64,000 bases of DNA, from assembly GCA_037349315.1 (NCBI GenBank), contig JBAIAC010000040.1, forward strand, positions 10,868,001-10,932,000, given 5' to 3'. Of the stretch, positions 12,694 through 24,277 are shown piece after piece. Positions within the stretch are counted from its first letter, which is position 1. Every line of letters begins with the position of its first letter. A program made the translations under genes and the position numbers. The notes under the pieces were generated by a model, which saw nothing but the letters and a program-made list of their open reading frames with translations, was not told the DNA's origin and ran no database searches. This DNA is from Chelydra serpentina. Its lineage: Eukaryota; Chordata; Testudines; Chelydridae.

Positions 12694-12747
12694 CCCAAGG
12701 ATGGGTTCAGGAGACTTTTGAGAAACCTTAGTGTGTGTGTAGAGACT
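12694..12747. repeat. copy 2 of a 54-bp paired segment
   Basis: Direct-orientation partner of 10844-10897, 1,850 bp downstream. Differences are two adjacent-region substitutions after GGGTTCA and one within the GTGTGTGT stretch. Confidence 0.8.
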
Positions 12748-13990
12748 CCCATTGCTTTTCCAAAGACACAAAAGGAAACGAGGCACCCACTGAAAGTCAG
12801 TGGGAGTTGGGTACCTTTTGCTTTTGAAAATCTACCCCCACCCCACCCCGACACACATTTGTCCATTGCGATAACAGCCACCCCGAACGAGGTGCTAGCT
12901 TGGTGAGTCTCGCTTCCTTTCCTGGGAAAGTTTCCTACACGTCTTTCCCTTGAGCACCGGCAGTAATCGAAAGCCAGAATCAATTTCACGGATTTGAAAC
13001 CTCTTTTTTAAAGAAATGTTTTGGTGGGGGGTTTTGCAGGCGGGGGGAGGAGAGCGAGCAGTAGCGTGACATTGGCATGTTGCAGGCAGAATCCCTTCCG
13101 GGGTCACGGACAGGACAGTCCTGGCCAGAGTCCGAATATCTGCCATTCCTTTAAGCACAACATGTCTTTGATCTCCCTGTACTTGAGAGTGAATTCTCTC
13201 GTCTTCTTTTTTTCGTTGCTTCCCCTTGGTGTTTCAGACCCAATGCTGGGTTGACATTGTACCGGGGTGCTTAGTGGCACTCATGCTGTACCACTGTTAT
13301 TTTTCACCAGCCAGCTGTTCCATTTTATACAACACTTAAGTAACAATTTCACAGCCATTACCAGCCTGGGGTAATGACACGAGCTGAAAGCTAAGTGCTA
13401 ACTGGTTGTAAACGACAAAGAAAACTGGGAGATGTTAAACCAGACGCTTTGATAAATGAAAAGGGGCAGCTCCTGCATTTTAATTGCATGATTTGAAGCC
13501 TCTTTTTATCACTGGAGTAAACATGGTGTTTAGTGGGTCATGAGATGGAATTAGGAAATCACTGTCTTTATGTGCTTAGGAAAACGTGTTTGATTTCAAG
13601 TGTGATGTATCAATTCAGGGAGTTCCCGCTGTACCTTCTTCCTCTCTTGCTTTGCACCCTGCCAGCACTGACAGGTTTTCAATGGGTGAATTCTCCCAAG
13701 TGCCTTGCTTTTGTGGACTGATTTGTGAAGAAGACCGGTAAGCTCCACAAAGATCTCCTAGCTGCAGACCAGGAGTCAATAACATGCTGCAGTGTATATA
13801 AAGCAAACAATGATGCAAACCACAGAAAAATATATGGATAGATGGTAGGAACTTTTCTTGACTGAATGGTTATTGAACAGCAGGGAGATTTCTTTGGCTG
13901 TTCAGTCAGTCTTTTTCTCTCTCTCTCTCGATTTTCCCCTTCCCCTGTATATTAGTAAAACCTGTTGTGCAGTTTTCTCCATTTTCACAT
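12748..13990. other. mostly unannotated; one old repeat motif
   Basis: Around 12780-12840 the order GGCACCCACTGAAAGTCAGT, GGGAGTTGGGTACC, CTTTTGAAAATCT resembles the old palindromic repeat also seen near 27.3, 39.5 and 59.3 kb. A CT-rich run lies at 13912-13928. No gene was recognised. Confidence 0.35.
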
Positions 13991-14092
13991 ATTAAAGCTA
14001 GTTGGAAAATGCTAATTACATAAGGAATTTTGAAAAAAACATTTTTTTTAATTTTCCACAGAAATATATTGGTTTTTCAATAAAAAAAAAAA
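13991..14092. repeat. A/T-rich repeat tail
   Basis: It contains AATTTTCCACAGAAATATAT and TTTTTCAATAAAAAA, ending in a run of 11 A (14082-14092). It resembles the GGAAATTTTCC-type repeat at 37975 and 52001. The A run directly abuts the next G-rich element. Confidence 0.35.
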
Positions 14093-14640
14093 TGGGGAAA
14101 AAAATGGTGGGGAGCCGAGAGCCTGGGGGTCTGGGGGGGGGAGATCCAGGCTCCCAGCAGCAGGGAGAGGGAGCAAGGAGCCTCTGGGCAGTACCAGGGC
14201 TCTCCGTGGGGAGCCTCCAGGCAGAAGCTCGGGTGGCAGTGGGGAGCTGGGTGCCGGGTGGGTGCAGCCCGTTCAGAACGGGGAGCCTGGGCAGCAGCTG
14301 GGCTGGGAACGGGGAGCCTGGGGGCAGCTGGGCTCTAGCTGGAGGCCCCCACCCACACCGATGACAGCCCGACTTTCTTGTCAATTTCAGCATGGAGCCA
14401 TGAAATTGACAAGAATGACACAGTCAACAGCCAGTGTAACTAACACAGTATCTATACGTACATTGTGTTCCCCTAACTACACCAACATAAGCCCTACACC
14501 TCTTGTGGAGGTGGAGTTATGATGTCAGTGTAGTAGGGCACTTACATCGGTGGGAGCAAGGCTCTCATGTAGACACTGACATAATTAGGTCGACGCAAGC
14601 TGCTTTACATTGAGCTAACTCTGTAGTGTAGACCAAGCTT
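14093..14640 (-). mobile_element. composite element: G-rich minisatellite plus MITE
   Basis: The left half (about 14100-14350) is an imperfect minisatellite of GGGGAGCCTGGGGGCAGCTG-like units. A hairpin follows, with 15-bp perfect arms (14375-14389 and 14401-14415, TTCTTGTCAATTTCA). The right part ends TGTAGTGTAGACCAAGCTTA, a MITE-type terminus when read from the minus strand (GCTTGGTCTACACTACAGAG). Internal blocks ACACTGACATAATTAGGTCG and CTACACCAACATAAG fit a known-looking turtle MITE. The overlapping 120- and 125-codon frames on opposite strands arise from the GC-rich repeats and are not genes. Confidence 0.6.
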
Positions 14641-15087
14641 ATGAAGTCTGCAGTGAGTGACTAAATGTGCTTGTCATGTGGTCCCTGACTCTGTCCTCCG
14701 CTCGACATGCTGAGAACTGTGAGTCAAGGTGGAGAATGAAGGAGATATCTGTACTGTGTTTAAAATGTCATATTTACCTCCATTTAATTGCTTGATATTA
14801 TTCTGCCTGTCTGCCTGGCGTTAAATCAAAGGCGGACTTTAGGGGTAAACAAACAGGAAATGAAAGAATAACAGAGATGGAATACCAAGGAAAATACCAA
14901 GTATCAAGTATCCTTAAGAGAGCAAGGGGGGAAATACCTACCTGCCTGTTTCTAGCCAGGTTAAGAGGCTTATTTTTCCAAGGTCACAGCCTAAGATCAA
15001 AGGGACACTAAACTGTTTAAGGCTCCTGCTTAGAGAGGAAGGAGTGTGGAGTTGGCAGCAGCTGTTGGAGGTGAGTCTCTGACGGAG
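14641..15087. other. unannotated stretch
   Basis: No gene or repeat recognised. Confidence 0.3.
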
Positions 15088-15577
15088 GGTTCATCTTCAC
15101 TGCACAGTTAATCTGGGCTTTCCCCCAGGTATTGGCAAAAGCCCACTTACCATCCACACAGAGATACCTCTGACCCAGGCTAGGAGGTGTTTTAAAACCA
15201 AGCTTGTTTACCAAGATGGGAGTGAGGGTTAGAACCCAGTCTCTATCTTAACTCAGGCTATAAGCTATCCGTTTTGCAATGAGGATGCGGGCAAAATTTC
15301 TTGAGTGCTGATAGTGCTCCAATGTCATCCCATGATTTCCTCTGACAGACAGACAAGTTCTCCCACAATTGACTGGGAAAATATCCTAGAGCATCTCAGC
15401 GCAAAGAACAATAGGAAATGTTCCCCGATGCACCTGGGGGAGTGCAGAAACAGAGAAGACACAGTAACATGGGTAGATCTTTGCAGTGGGGATGCTCACA
15501 CCTGGGCTAGGTTAACCTAGGTGCCCAGACCCAGCTGCCAATCACCCAGGTTAACAAAGCAGTTTAGACACACCATA
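15088..15577. mobile_element. possible decayed MITE
   Basis: The left end GGGTTCATCTTCACTGCACA and the right end GCAGTTTAGACACACCAT (minus strand ATGGTGTGTCTAAACTGC) are related to the GGGTATGTCTACACTGC termini of the MITE at 63367. The interior has CCAGGTTAAC and GTTAACCTAGG blocks. No clear duplication is seen. Confidence 0.35.
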
Positions 15578-17044
15578 ATGAGAGAATGTGGCAATGCAGT
15601 GTGTTTTTCCCAGCCCAAAAGTACGGGGCCTGGGCTGAATGGAACTTACCAAAAACTTACAAGGAAGGGATAAAGTGTAGGTGAGAACGGATGGGCATAA
15701 ACATTTGTTGTTTTGATCGTTCCTCTGCTTTTTACATATCTGTGGGTGAATAAATAACACGTTTGTTCTGAATAAGTTGTTTTGGGGTCATGTCAACTAC
15801 AGTGGGGCACAGGCTCCCAGAGGGACGTTTTCTCGCAGGTGTCAAATACCTTTGGGCTACAGGAGGGCTGCACCCCAGAGATCCAGTCCAAAAGTGGTTG
15901 AACTGTGGGGTTTTTTCCCTGAGAGAGATGCAGGAAGAGATGCCTGTGGGGTGCACTCACGAGGGGCTGCAAAGGGGTCTAAAACACAGCTTGCCTTGTA
16001 ACCGTGGCAGTCAGACACACACAATTTGGAAGAAGTAAATTGAATCCTGACAACAGTCATATAAAAACTTCAAGTACCTTCAGTTTTAGGTCTGTTTGTT
16101 GACAAATTATGTACCTTTTGTTGGCATTAACCCAATCTCTTCCAGGTCACTCCTTTGTAATTAAGTGTAAGTGCCAAGGTAAATTGGGTGAAGAGAATTC
16201 TGCAGTGCAGTATTGGCAAACAAAATACTAAGACACCCCTGAGAAAATGAATGAAACTGGCTTTTGTTGGAGTCAAAGCTTCGGTGGTAATTACAGGAGC
16301 ATGTATAACTGACTGCACTAAAAAGAGGTAGTAACCTCTAATTCTGTAGAAAACAGCAATCTCTAGTTCTATTATTGTTTTCAGTAAAATTAGAGGTTTA
16401 GGGCTTGTAATAGATGACTAAATTAGACCTTATCAAAACCCTTTGAAAGAAATTCTCATCCTCAGACTGCAATTACTCCGGGAAGGCATGCAAGAGCCCG
16501 TGTTTGTTTTGAAACATCAAAACTGAATGCCAAGGGTAAACAAGCTCAAGTTGTCTATATGTTTGTGTGTCCAGCCTGCTGCTTTGCTTACACTGCACCA
16601 TCGCTTAAAGAAATGCAGCTAGAAGATAACAAAGGAGAGAGGTGGTGATTGCATCTGTATTTTTTGGTACTTTAAAAATTGATTCCTTCCGGTTTAAGTT
16701 TGTGGCCACTTCTTTAGCAGAACTGAGACATTGGGTCCGATTCTCATTTACACGAAGGCATCTTTACACAGTTTTGGCAGTGCAAAAGAGAATTTCCACT
16801 ACTAAGGTGATATAAAGGGGCTCAGCGGCACATTTGGATTGCAAAGAACATTTTGTTCCACTTCCACACTTTCTGATGCTGAAAGGTTTGGTGCTGTAGT
16901 TGCACTGTCTTTAATTCTAACTAGTTTCTCTAACCACATGAATGAAAACATATTTGTCCCAGAGTCAATCAAATATCCTTCCTTTTCCACTAGCTGTGAG
17001 ACACACTCATAATTCACAGAGAAATGTCTGTGTCTGTTTTATTT
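15578..17044. other. unannotated stretch
   Basis: No gene recognised. At 16733-16800 there is a GGGTCCGATTCTCATTTACA motif of the old hairpin repeat class. Confidence 0.3.
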
Positions 17045-17059
17045 GTGTGTGTGTATACA

Positions 17060-17119
<60 letters not shown>
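17045..17119. repeat. compound (GT)/(CT)/(CA) microsatellite
   Basis: A short GT run, then about eight CT units, then about 23 CA units ending at 17119. The 87-codon frame across it encodes a TH repeat and is an artefact. Confidence 0.95.
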
Positions 17120-17121
<2 letters not shown>

Positions 17122-17140
17122 GATAGATCTATAAATATAT

Positions 17141-17218
17141 TGGGCCTGATTTTCTGTTTGCAAGCATTTTGGGTGGTCATTTACACCAGTGAACAGTGGA
17201 TGTAAAATGCTACTATTA
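17141..17218. repeat. old hairpin repeat member
   Basis: GGGCCTGATTTTCTGTTTGC followed by ATTTACACCAGTG and GTGGATGTAAAATGCTA. The two halves are imperfect inverted copies around CCAGTGAACAGTGG. Confidence 0.45.
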
Positions 17219-17234
17219 TGCTAGCCAGGAAAGA

Positions 17235-17425
17235 AGATGGTCTGGCCATTAGTTAGGGTACTAGCCTCGAATGTGGGAGACCTGGATTCAAGCCCCTGCA
17301 CCGCCACAGATTTTCTGTGTGACAAGTTGTTGAGCATGTCTGTGCATCGGTTTCCCAACTGCAAAATGGGGTGAACAGCACGTCCTTGCCTCACAGGGTG
17401 TTGTGAGGTGCTTACTGTGGTAGTG
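17235..17425 (+). repeat. MIR SINE
   Basis: It keeps the MIR order: a tRNA-like part with GGGAGACCTGGATTCAAG, then the core TTTTCTGTGTGACAAGTTGT, then GTGCATCGGTTTCCCAACTG, CAAAATGGGGTGA and a TCACAGGGTGTTGTGAGG block. Confidence 0.85.
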
Positions 17426-18779
17426 AGGTGTATGTGCATAGATAGGTGCCTTATATAGATTCAGCCCCATTTCGTACTGGTGTCAATGACTATGCTAGGT
17501 GTGGGGCAGCAATAGTACAGACCGGTTTTCCAATACGAGATGCCTTCACAATGTCCTAATCCCACACTCATGCTATAATTAGCAGTACTGTTTAGGTGAC
17601 CACTCTGGAGAGCTGCACCAGGAGTGCGTATGGCAGTATGAATTCATAGTCAGAGCTGCCTGATCCTGAGCACCCACAACACCCAATGAAATCAGTTAGG
17701 CCCAGATCACGAACGACATTTAGGCTGCTAACTCCCATTTGGGCCTTACATTAGTTCTCACCAGTGGGACAGAAAGTAGGCAGAGCAGCTACAGAAATGT
17801 CTCATCACTACAGTCATTGGGAATTTGGGATTAGCTGAAGTTGCAGACTGACATCAGTTTCCATTCACTTTGTCTTGTTTTTCTTTCTCTGGCACACTCT
17901 TTCTGGTAATCCTGCCTGGACTGCAAGTTCATTTCCCAAGCTCTGATCAGGCCATTGGTTGGTCTTCCTGAGGGATCTTTATAACTGGGCTATGAATAGA
18001 CATTGCATCCTGCGTATGATGCAGCACATTGTGAAATTGGCATAGAAGACTCTGAGCACAAATTATCTGGTCTCCACATCATAATTCCTACAGATGAGCT
18101 AAGGAAATTGCTAAATAGTAATAGCTATCATTGTGCCACCAGAAGAATTAAATAGATACCTACTATAGCATCCAATTGGTAGAAGGAATCCCGTGCCCTT
18201 GTTTACTCTGTCGGGAATCGGTTCTTAAAAGATTCCATAGGAAATCTGGTAGCGAGGGAGAGCCAGTAATGCTTTCTACCATTAGTGACATCTCCATGTT
18301 TGCAAAAAGTATCACTCACATTCCTTTTGTTTTCTCAATGAAGGACGTGCCAGCGCGCTGAATGCATTTTGTATATGAGATTTTTACCAAATGTCATTAA
18401 ACTGGCATCTCGTGACATCTCATGTGTTGGGATATTTGACCGCAGTGTTTTTTATTTTAAAAAAAATATCTTTGAAAGCCAAAATATAACATCACCGGAA
18501 ACTCCCTGTTCACCAGCATTAAATAAAGCTGGAGTAAAAAAGGACAATGCCAATGTGCTTAGTGCACATATTTAGATGTTTTTGTGGGCGGGGGGAAAGG
18601 AGAGAGAATTAGGGGTTACAAAATCAGAAATTAAAAAGCAAAAGAAAGAAAACAGATTAGTAATTAATTAGTTAGCACTGGTAACCTCAAATCAGCTGCA
18701 TTGGGCTAGTGCGTGAGAACCAGGAAGTCTGTCTCAGTCTCTCTTTCTAGTCTTAACCACTCCCATCGCCATCTTGCAA
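17426..18779. other. unannotated stretch
   Basis: No gene or clear repeat. Short open frames at 18176-18575 lack family motifs. Confidence 0.3.
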
Positions 18780-18920
18780 ACATGCCACAATCTTGCAAAC
18801 AAGCACATGCATAATTTTGTGTCCTTACTTAACTTTGTGCATGTAAGTAGTCCCATTGAAACTGAACAACCCATGTGTGTAAAGATAAGCATGTGCCTAA
18901 GAGTTTGCAGGATCAGGGCC
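18780..18920. repeat. old interspersed repeat, copy A
   Basis: It shares the order GCACATGCATAA, GTAGTCCCATTGAAACTG, AAGCATGTGCCTAAGAG, TTGCAGGATCAGGGCCTG with 38275-38375. The two halves are imperfect inverted copies around CCCATTGAA. The type is familiar from amniote genomes, but I cannot name it. Confidence 0.5.
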
Positions 18921-20548
<1,628 letters not shown>

Positions 20549-20620
20549 GGCCTGATTCAAAGCTCACTAAAGTCAATGGAGACCCTTTCCATTCATTTCA
20601 GTGGGCTTTGGATCAGGCCC
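20549..20620. repeat. GGCCTGATTCAAAG hairpin repeat
   Basis: The left arm GGCCTGATTCAAAGCTCACT pairs with the right arm AGTGGGCTTTGGATCAGGCC, with GTCAATGGAGACC and TTTCCATTCATTT pairing inside. The whole 72-bp unit folds on itself. Similar units are at 29202-29267, 51759-51819 and 52371-52488, which suggests an old palindromic MITE family. Confidence 0.65.
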
Positions 20621-21661
20621 AAAGGAATTATGACAGTGAATTATCTACCACCATCTACCCTTCCATTTTTTGTGGCTGTGTTCTGCAGTGCAGTGCAGCA
20701 TTTCCCTGCTCCTCTTTCAGTAATGGTAAAATGTAGTGTTGTGATATCAAGGATGGAACAAAGTTTGGCTACTTATTCCATTTCACTATTCTCCTAAGCC
20801 TAAGCATTCCGTGGCTGCCCTTACAATGTGCCAGTTTTCATTAGATCATTACATAAGGTTAACCAGTAATTGAAGTATGTTCCCTATTCTTCCACATGCT
20901 GACTATAGGGAGTGACTTAGTAGTACTGCAAATACAGTAGTAATGTGATTTAGGCTCCCGTCCTGCAATGAGTTCTGCACGAGCAGACCCCGTATCCAGC
21001 AGAGAACCTTTATTATCAAGTTTCTGCCCATGTAGAGTTCATTGCTGGTTTGGGGCCTTAGTTATCTAAGGCAGGTGAGAACAAAGATTAATTAGGGGGA
21101 TCTAGTCAAGCTTTTAGGTTGACGAGGTGGTATCCATGCCAGGACCTCAAAGGTCCTGGACCCATGTTGCTTATTGTAAGAAATGTAACTCAGTATCTAT
21201 TTTGCATTTAATTTAAACACTTATAAAATCAAGAAAACATATCATCAGAGCTAAGCTACTACTACTACTAAACTAAAAATGGAGCGTTACAACAATTAAA
21301 TCAAGATCAAATTAGCAAATTAGTGTCAGTACTGGATTGGAATTATACCCTCAAATTAACTGAGTGATCAAATGAATGCTAAAAATAATCAATTCTTATA
21401 GATTTTAAAGAGGATTCTAAGAAGATGGCTGTCCACTTGTTTTTAAATCCCGACTAAAGAATTTTACCAAATTAATCAGATCTATAATTTAAATGGTTAA
21501 GTATCTTAATACTGAAATCAAATTATTACCTAATGTCTGGACCAAAATTTTACAGCTAATTAAATCTTCCTTGTTAGACTTAATTTCTTGTGTGGTGGCT
21601 AAAACTTTCCTTCCCCTCCCTCCAACACAGATCCTATAATACAAACCTCAATAGAACACTG
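20621..21661. other. unannotated AT-rich stretch
   Basis: It holds a short (ACT)n run at 21257-21269 and a repeat-like block at 20956-21062 (CCTGCAATGAGTTCTGCACG). No gene recognised. Confidence 0.3.
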
Positions 21662-21787
21662 CCCTGAGATTTCTAGTACTTTGTGCTCATTGTCGAGTGA
21701 GATAGTTTTGTCACTTGTGCTTTTGGGGCATAATCTTGCATCATTGAAGGAGTTCTAGATTTACACTGCTACGACAGGTCAGACCGG
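21662..21787. repeat. paired segment, upstream copy
   Basis: CCTGAGATTTCTAGTACTTT, then GCTTTTGGGGCATAATCTTG, then TTGAAGGAGTTCTAGATTTA match 24007-24149 in the same order and strand, with a longer middle in the other copy. No family recognised. Confidence 0.75.
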
Positions 21788-22319
21788 AAGTCTGTGGCGG
21801 GAGCAGGGATTTGGATTCAGTTCTCCTGAGTTCCAAGCATTCTTCCTTCTTCTTCTGCTTCTTAGGGAAGCAGAAATATAGGGCAACTGTAAACCTGTAA
21901 AAAGTTTCTGCAGCCCAGTATATGCTCAGAGCCTCAGACACAGAGTTCTTCATGTTTGTTTGGGCAGATAATATATGACGAATAATTAAACAAAAAACCA
22001 AAAGAGAAATGGAAGGATGGGACAACTTGACACTTCAATCAATTTTAAGTGTTTCCCAAGTTAAAGCATTTCCGAGTCACTGATTCATTCGTAGAGAAAG
22101 TTATTTCAATAAGCTTTTTTCTTGTGGTTTAGGTGGAAATGGAGGGAATTTAAATAGAGGGTTGTACAGTGTAAGGACTGTGCAGATGTTACAGGTATTA
22201 AACTCATCTACTAATCATAGAGGTCATGATTTAGTTTGTTATAAATGTACACTTGTAAGAGGGTGAATGTGAAGATTTGAGGGGGGGGGGGCGTTTGCGA
22301 CTCCATTAATCTGGAACGT
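21788..22319. other. unannotated stretch with an 11-G run
   Basis: G homopolymer at 22281-22291. No gene or repeat recognised. Confidence 0.3.
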
Positions 22320-22860
22320 TGTCACCCGCCTGTAATAAACAGGGTACTGAAAACGTCAAATGATATTTGACAGCTGCGCTTAATTAGTTATTCTGATACA
22401 GACTCATAATATTTGCTGTTAATATTCATTTGAAAACATCCTGCTGGCTGTGATAATATTTATATGTTAATCCTGTTATGATAAGCTTTTAGTGCCAAAA
22501 CCTCTCGAAACAAAATGAGTGATATATTTCAAAACTTATATAAAGAAATGTTCAGGCATCCCGGTTAAGTTTGTCACTTGCACAAGTGTCTCCTTAATCC
22601 GTGAAATTACACCTGTCACAGTAAGTTAGCTTTATTAACGCTATTTCCTGATCCATGTAAAACTATCAGGACCACAAAAGCATTGAATCTCAAGTTAATT
22701 AACATTGCCACCTTTGCATTCATGTGATCCGATCTCTGATTTTTAAGAGTAATTAAACAATATGTAAATAGAGTCTGAAGAATTTCTAAAAGAACTCCAG
22801 AAGCAAACAACTTGATAACAGAGTTCAATATTTAACTGTTATCCATTCTGCATATTTAGC
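22320..22860. promoter_or_regulatory. candidate conserved non-coding block
   Basis: AT-rich but not low-complexity sequence, with no transposon signature and many TAATTA or TTAATT homeodomain-type cores: CTTAATTAGTTATT at 22379-22392, GTTAATTAAC at 22694-22703, and AGTAATTAAAC near 22750. It is 3 kb downstream of the candidate exon. The regulatory reading is a guess from texture; nothing here proves constraint. It also includes 22449-22484, which pairs with 24242-24277. Confidence 0.25.
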
Positions 22861-23234
22861 ACCGTTAAACATGCAAAGATAAAGAGGAATTATTTGCCAA
22901 TAAGAGCTCACCTCCTCCTTTTCCTCCATTATAATGCTTGATCTTACTCCTAAATGTGAGTGGCAAAACAGACATGAGTAATATTTAATAAGGAAATCAA
23001 CATGCTGAATAAAGCATTCCTAATATTTTAAATTTCATTTACACATTAACCAGCATAGTGACAAAAAGAAGTTTTCAAAAGTAAAACAAAGTCCAGAGTT
23101 TTCGTGACTACAGAAAGTCAGATGGAATAAAACAAAAAATAAATGGGTTGATTGAATGGGACTTTCTAGATGATATCACGGTACTGTCTGGATGAGTTTA
23201 TTTCCTCCGATCTAGATAATGGTAAGGACAGGTG
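22861..23234. other. unannotated AT-rich stretch
   Basis: Nothing supportable seen. Confidence 0.3.
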
Positions 23235-23420
23235 TGTGTTTTTGTGTGCCCATGTGACCTTGGACAAGTCACTTCATCTCCCTGTGCCTCAGTTCTCCAT
23301 CTGTAAAATGGGGGCGATATCAACTCCCTACTTCATCAGAGTGTCATGAGGATAAATACATTAAAGATTCTGAGATGCTGAGAAGTGGGTGCCATAGGTA
23401 CAGGTACCTGAAATGGATGA
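23235..23420 (+). repeat. MIR SINE
   Basis: The core is well kept: CATGTGACCTTGGACAAGTC, then CTCCCTGTGCCTCAGTTCTC, CATCTGTAAAATGGGG, GTGTCATGAGGATAAATACA and a decayed tail. This is the best-preserved MIR core in the window. Confidence 0.92.
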
Positions 23421-23458
23421 CAGCTAAAGCTATTAAGCGACTCTATTTCTGTTTAAAT

Positions 23459-23794
23459 CAGCGGTTCTCAAACTGTGGGTCAGGACCCCCAAAGCGGGTC
23501 ACGACCCCATTGTAATGGGGTCGCCAGGGCTGGCTTGATGGTGCTCGGGGCCAAAGCCCAAGCCCGAGGGCTTCAGCCCTGGGCAGCAGGGCTCAAGTTA
23601 CAGGCCCCCTGCCTGGGGCTGAAGCCCTTTTTGGCCCCTGGCCTAGGGAGGTGGGGCTTTGGCTCCCCCCCCCCCCCCCGGGGGGTGGCGGGACTCAGGC
23701 GGGCTCAGGCTTCGGTCCCCACCTTGCCTGGGGTCCTGTAGTAATCTTTGTTGTCAGAAGGGGCTCGCGGTGCAATGAAGTTTGAGAACCCCTG
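23459..23794 (+). mobile_element. hAT non-autonomous element (CAGCGGTTCTCAAACT ends)
   Basis: The left terminus CAGCGGTTCTCAAACT and right terminus AGTTTGAGAACCCCTG are inverted. They are flanked by GTTTAAAT and CTTTAAAT, an 8-bp duplication with one change. The interior contains the AAAGCGGGTCACGACCCC and TAATGGGGTCGCCAGGGCTG blocks, a run of 15 C (23665-23679) and no transposase. A second copy, in the same orientation, is at 30497-30820. Confidence 0.85.
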
Positions 23795-24006
23795 CTTTAA
23801 ATCGACGAATACTCCATTTTGTCAATTGAATGTATATTGCAGAATTCTGTATATTTTTCCAATATGCATAGAAGTATCCACCCAGGTTGAAAATCGGGAT
23901 GGGCAAACTTGGAAAGTCTTGGAGAAGAACCCCAAAGTCTGGATCCAAACTAGGCAAATCTTCTTAGTCCCCAAGTTCAGTGAAAATGTAGTGTGGCCAG
24001 GCTTTG

Positions 24007-24149
24007 TCCTGAGATTTCTAGTACCTTGTGCTTATTGCTGGGAAAGAAAGTTTGCCAAGATGGTGTTTCTTACGGTTTTTTACCACTTATGCTTTTGGGG
24101 CATAATCCTGCACCCTTGAAGGAGTTCTGCATTTACACTGCTGTAACAG
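24007..24149. repeat. paired segment, downstream copy
   Basis: Partner of 21662-21787. The ends match closely (TCCTGAGATTTCTAGTACCT; GCTTTTGGGGCATAATCCTG), while the middle carries about 17 extra bases. Confidence 0.75.
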
Positions 24150-24241
24150 ACTGTAGTCAGAAATCTGGTTGATTATTAAAGGAGTCTGTGGGCCAAATTT
24201 GTCTTTCAGCTACATATGTGTGAGTCCCACTGAAGTCAATG

Positions 24242-24277
24242 TGTGATAATAGGTATATGTTAATCCTATTACAATAA
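24242..24277. repeat. second paired segment, downstream copy
   Basis: Matches 22449-22484 at 31 of 36 positions without gaps; the core is TATATGTTAATCCT. It follows the 24007 copy in the same order as its partner follows the 21662 copy. Confidence 0.55.

Noticed and set aside
12489..12989. 166-codon minus-strand frame
   Set aside because: It covers one copy of the 54-bp repeat and an old repeat. The protein shows no motif and the + strand is also open.
17045..17119. CRISPR-like or functional tandem array
   Set aside because: It is a simple dinucleotide microsatellite. No spacer-repeat structure occurs anywhere in the window.
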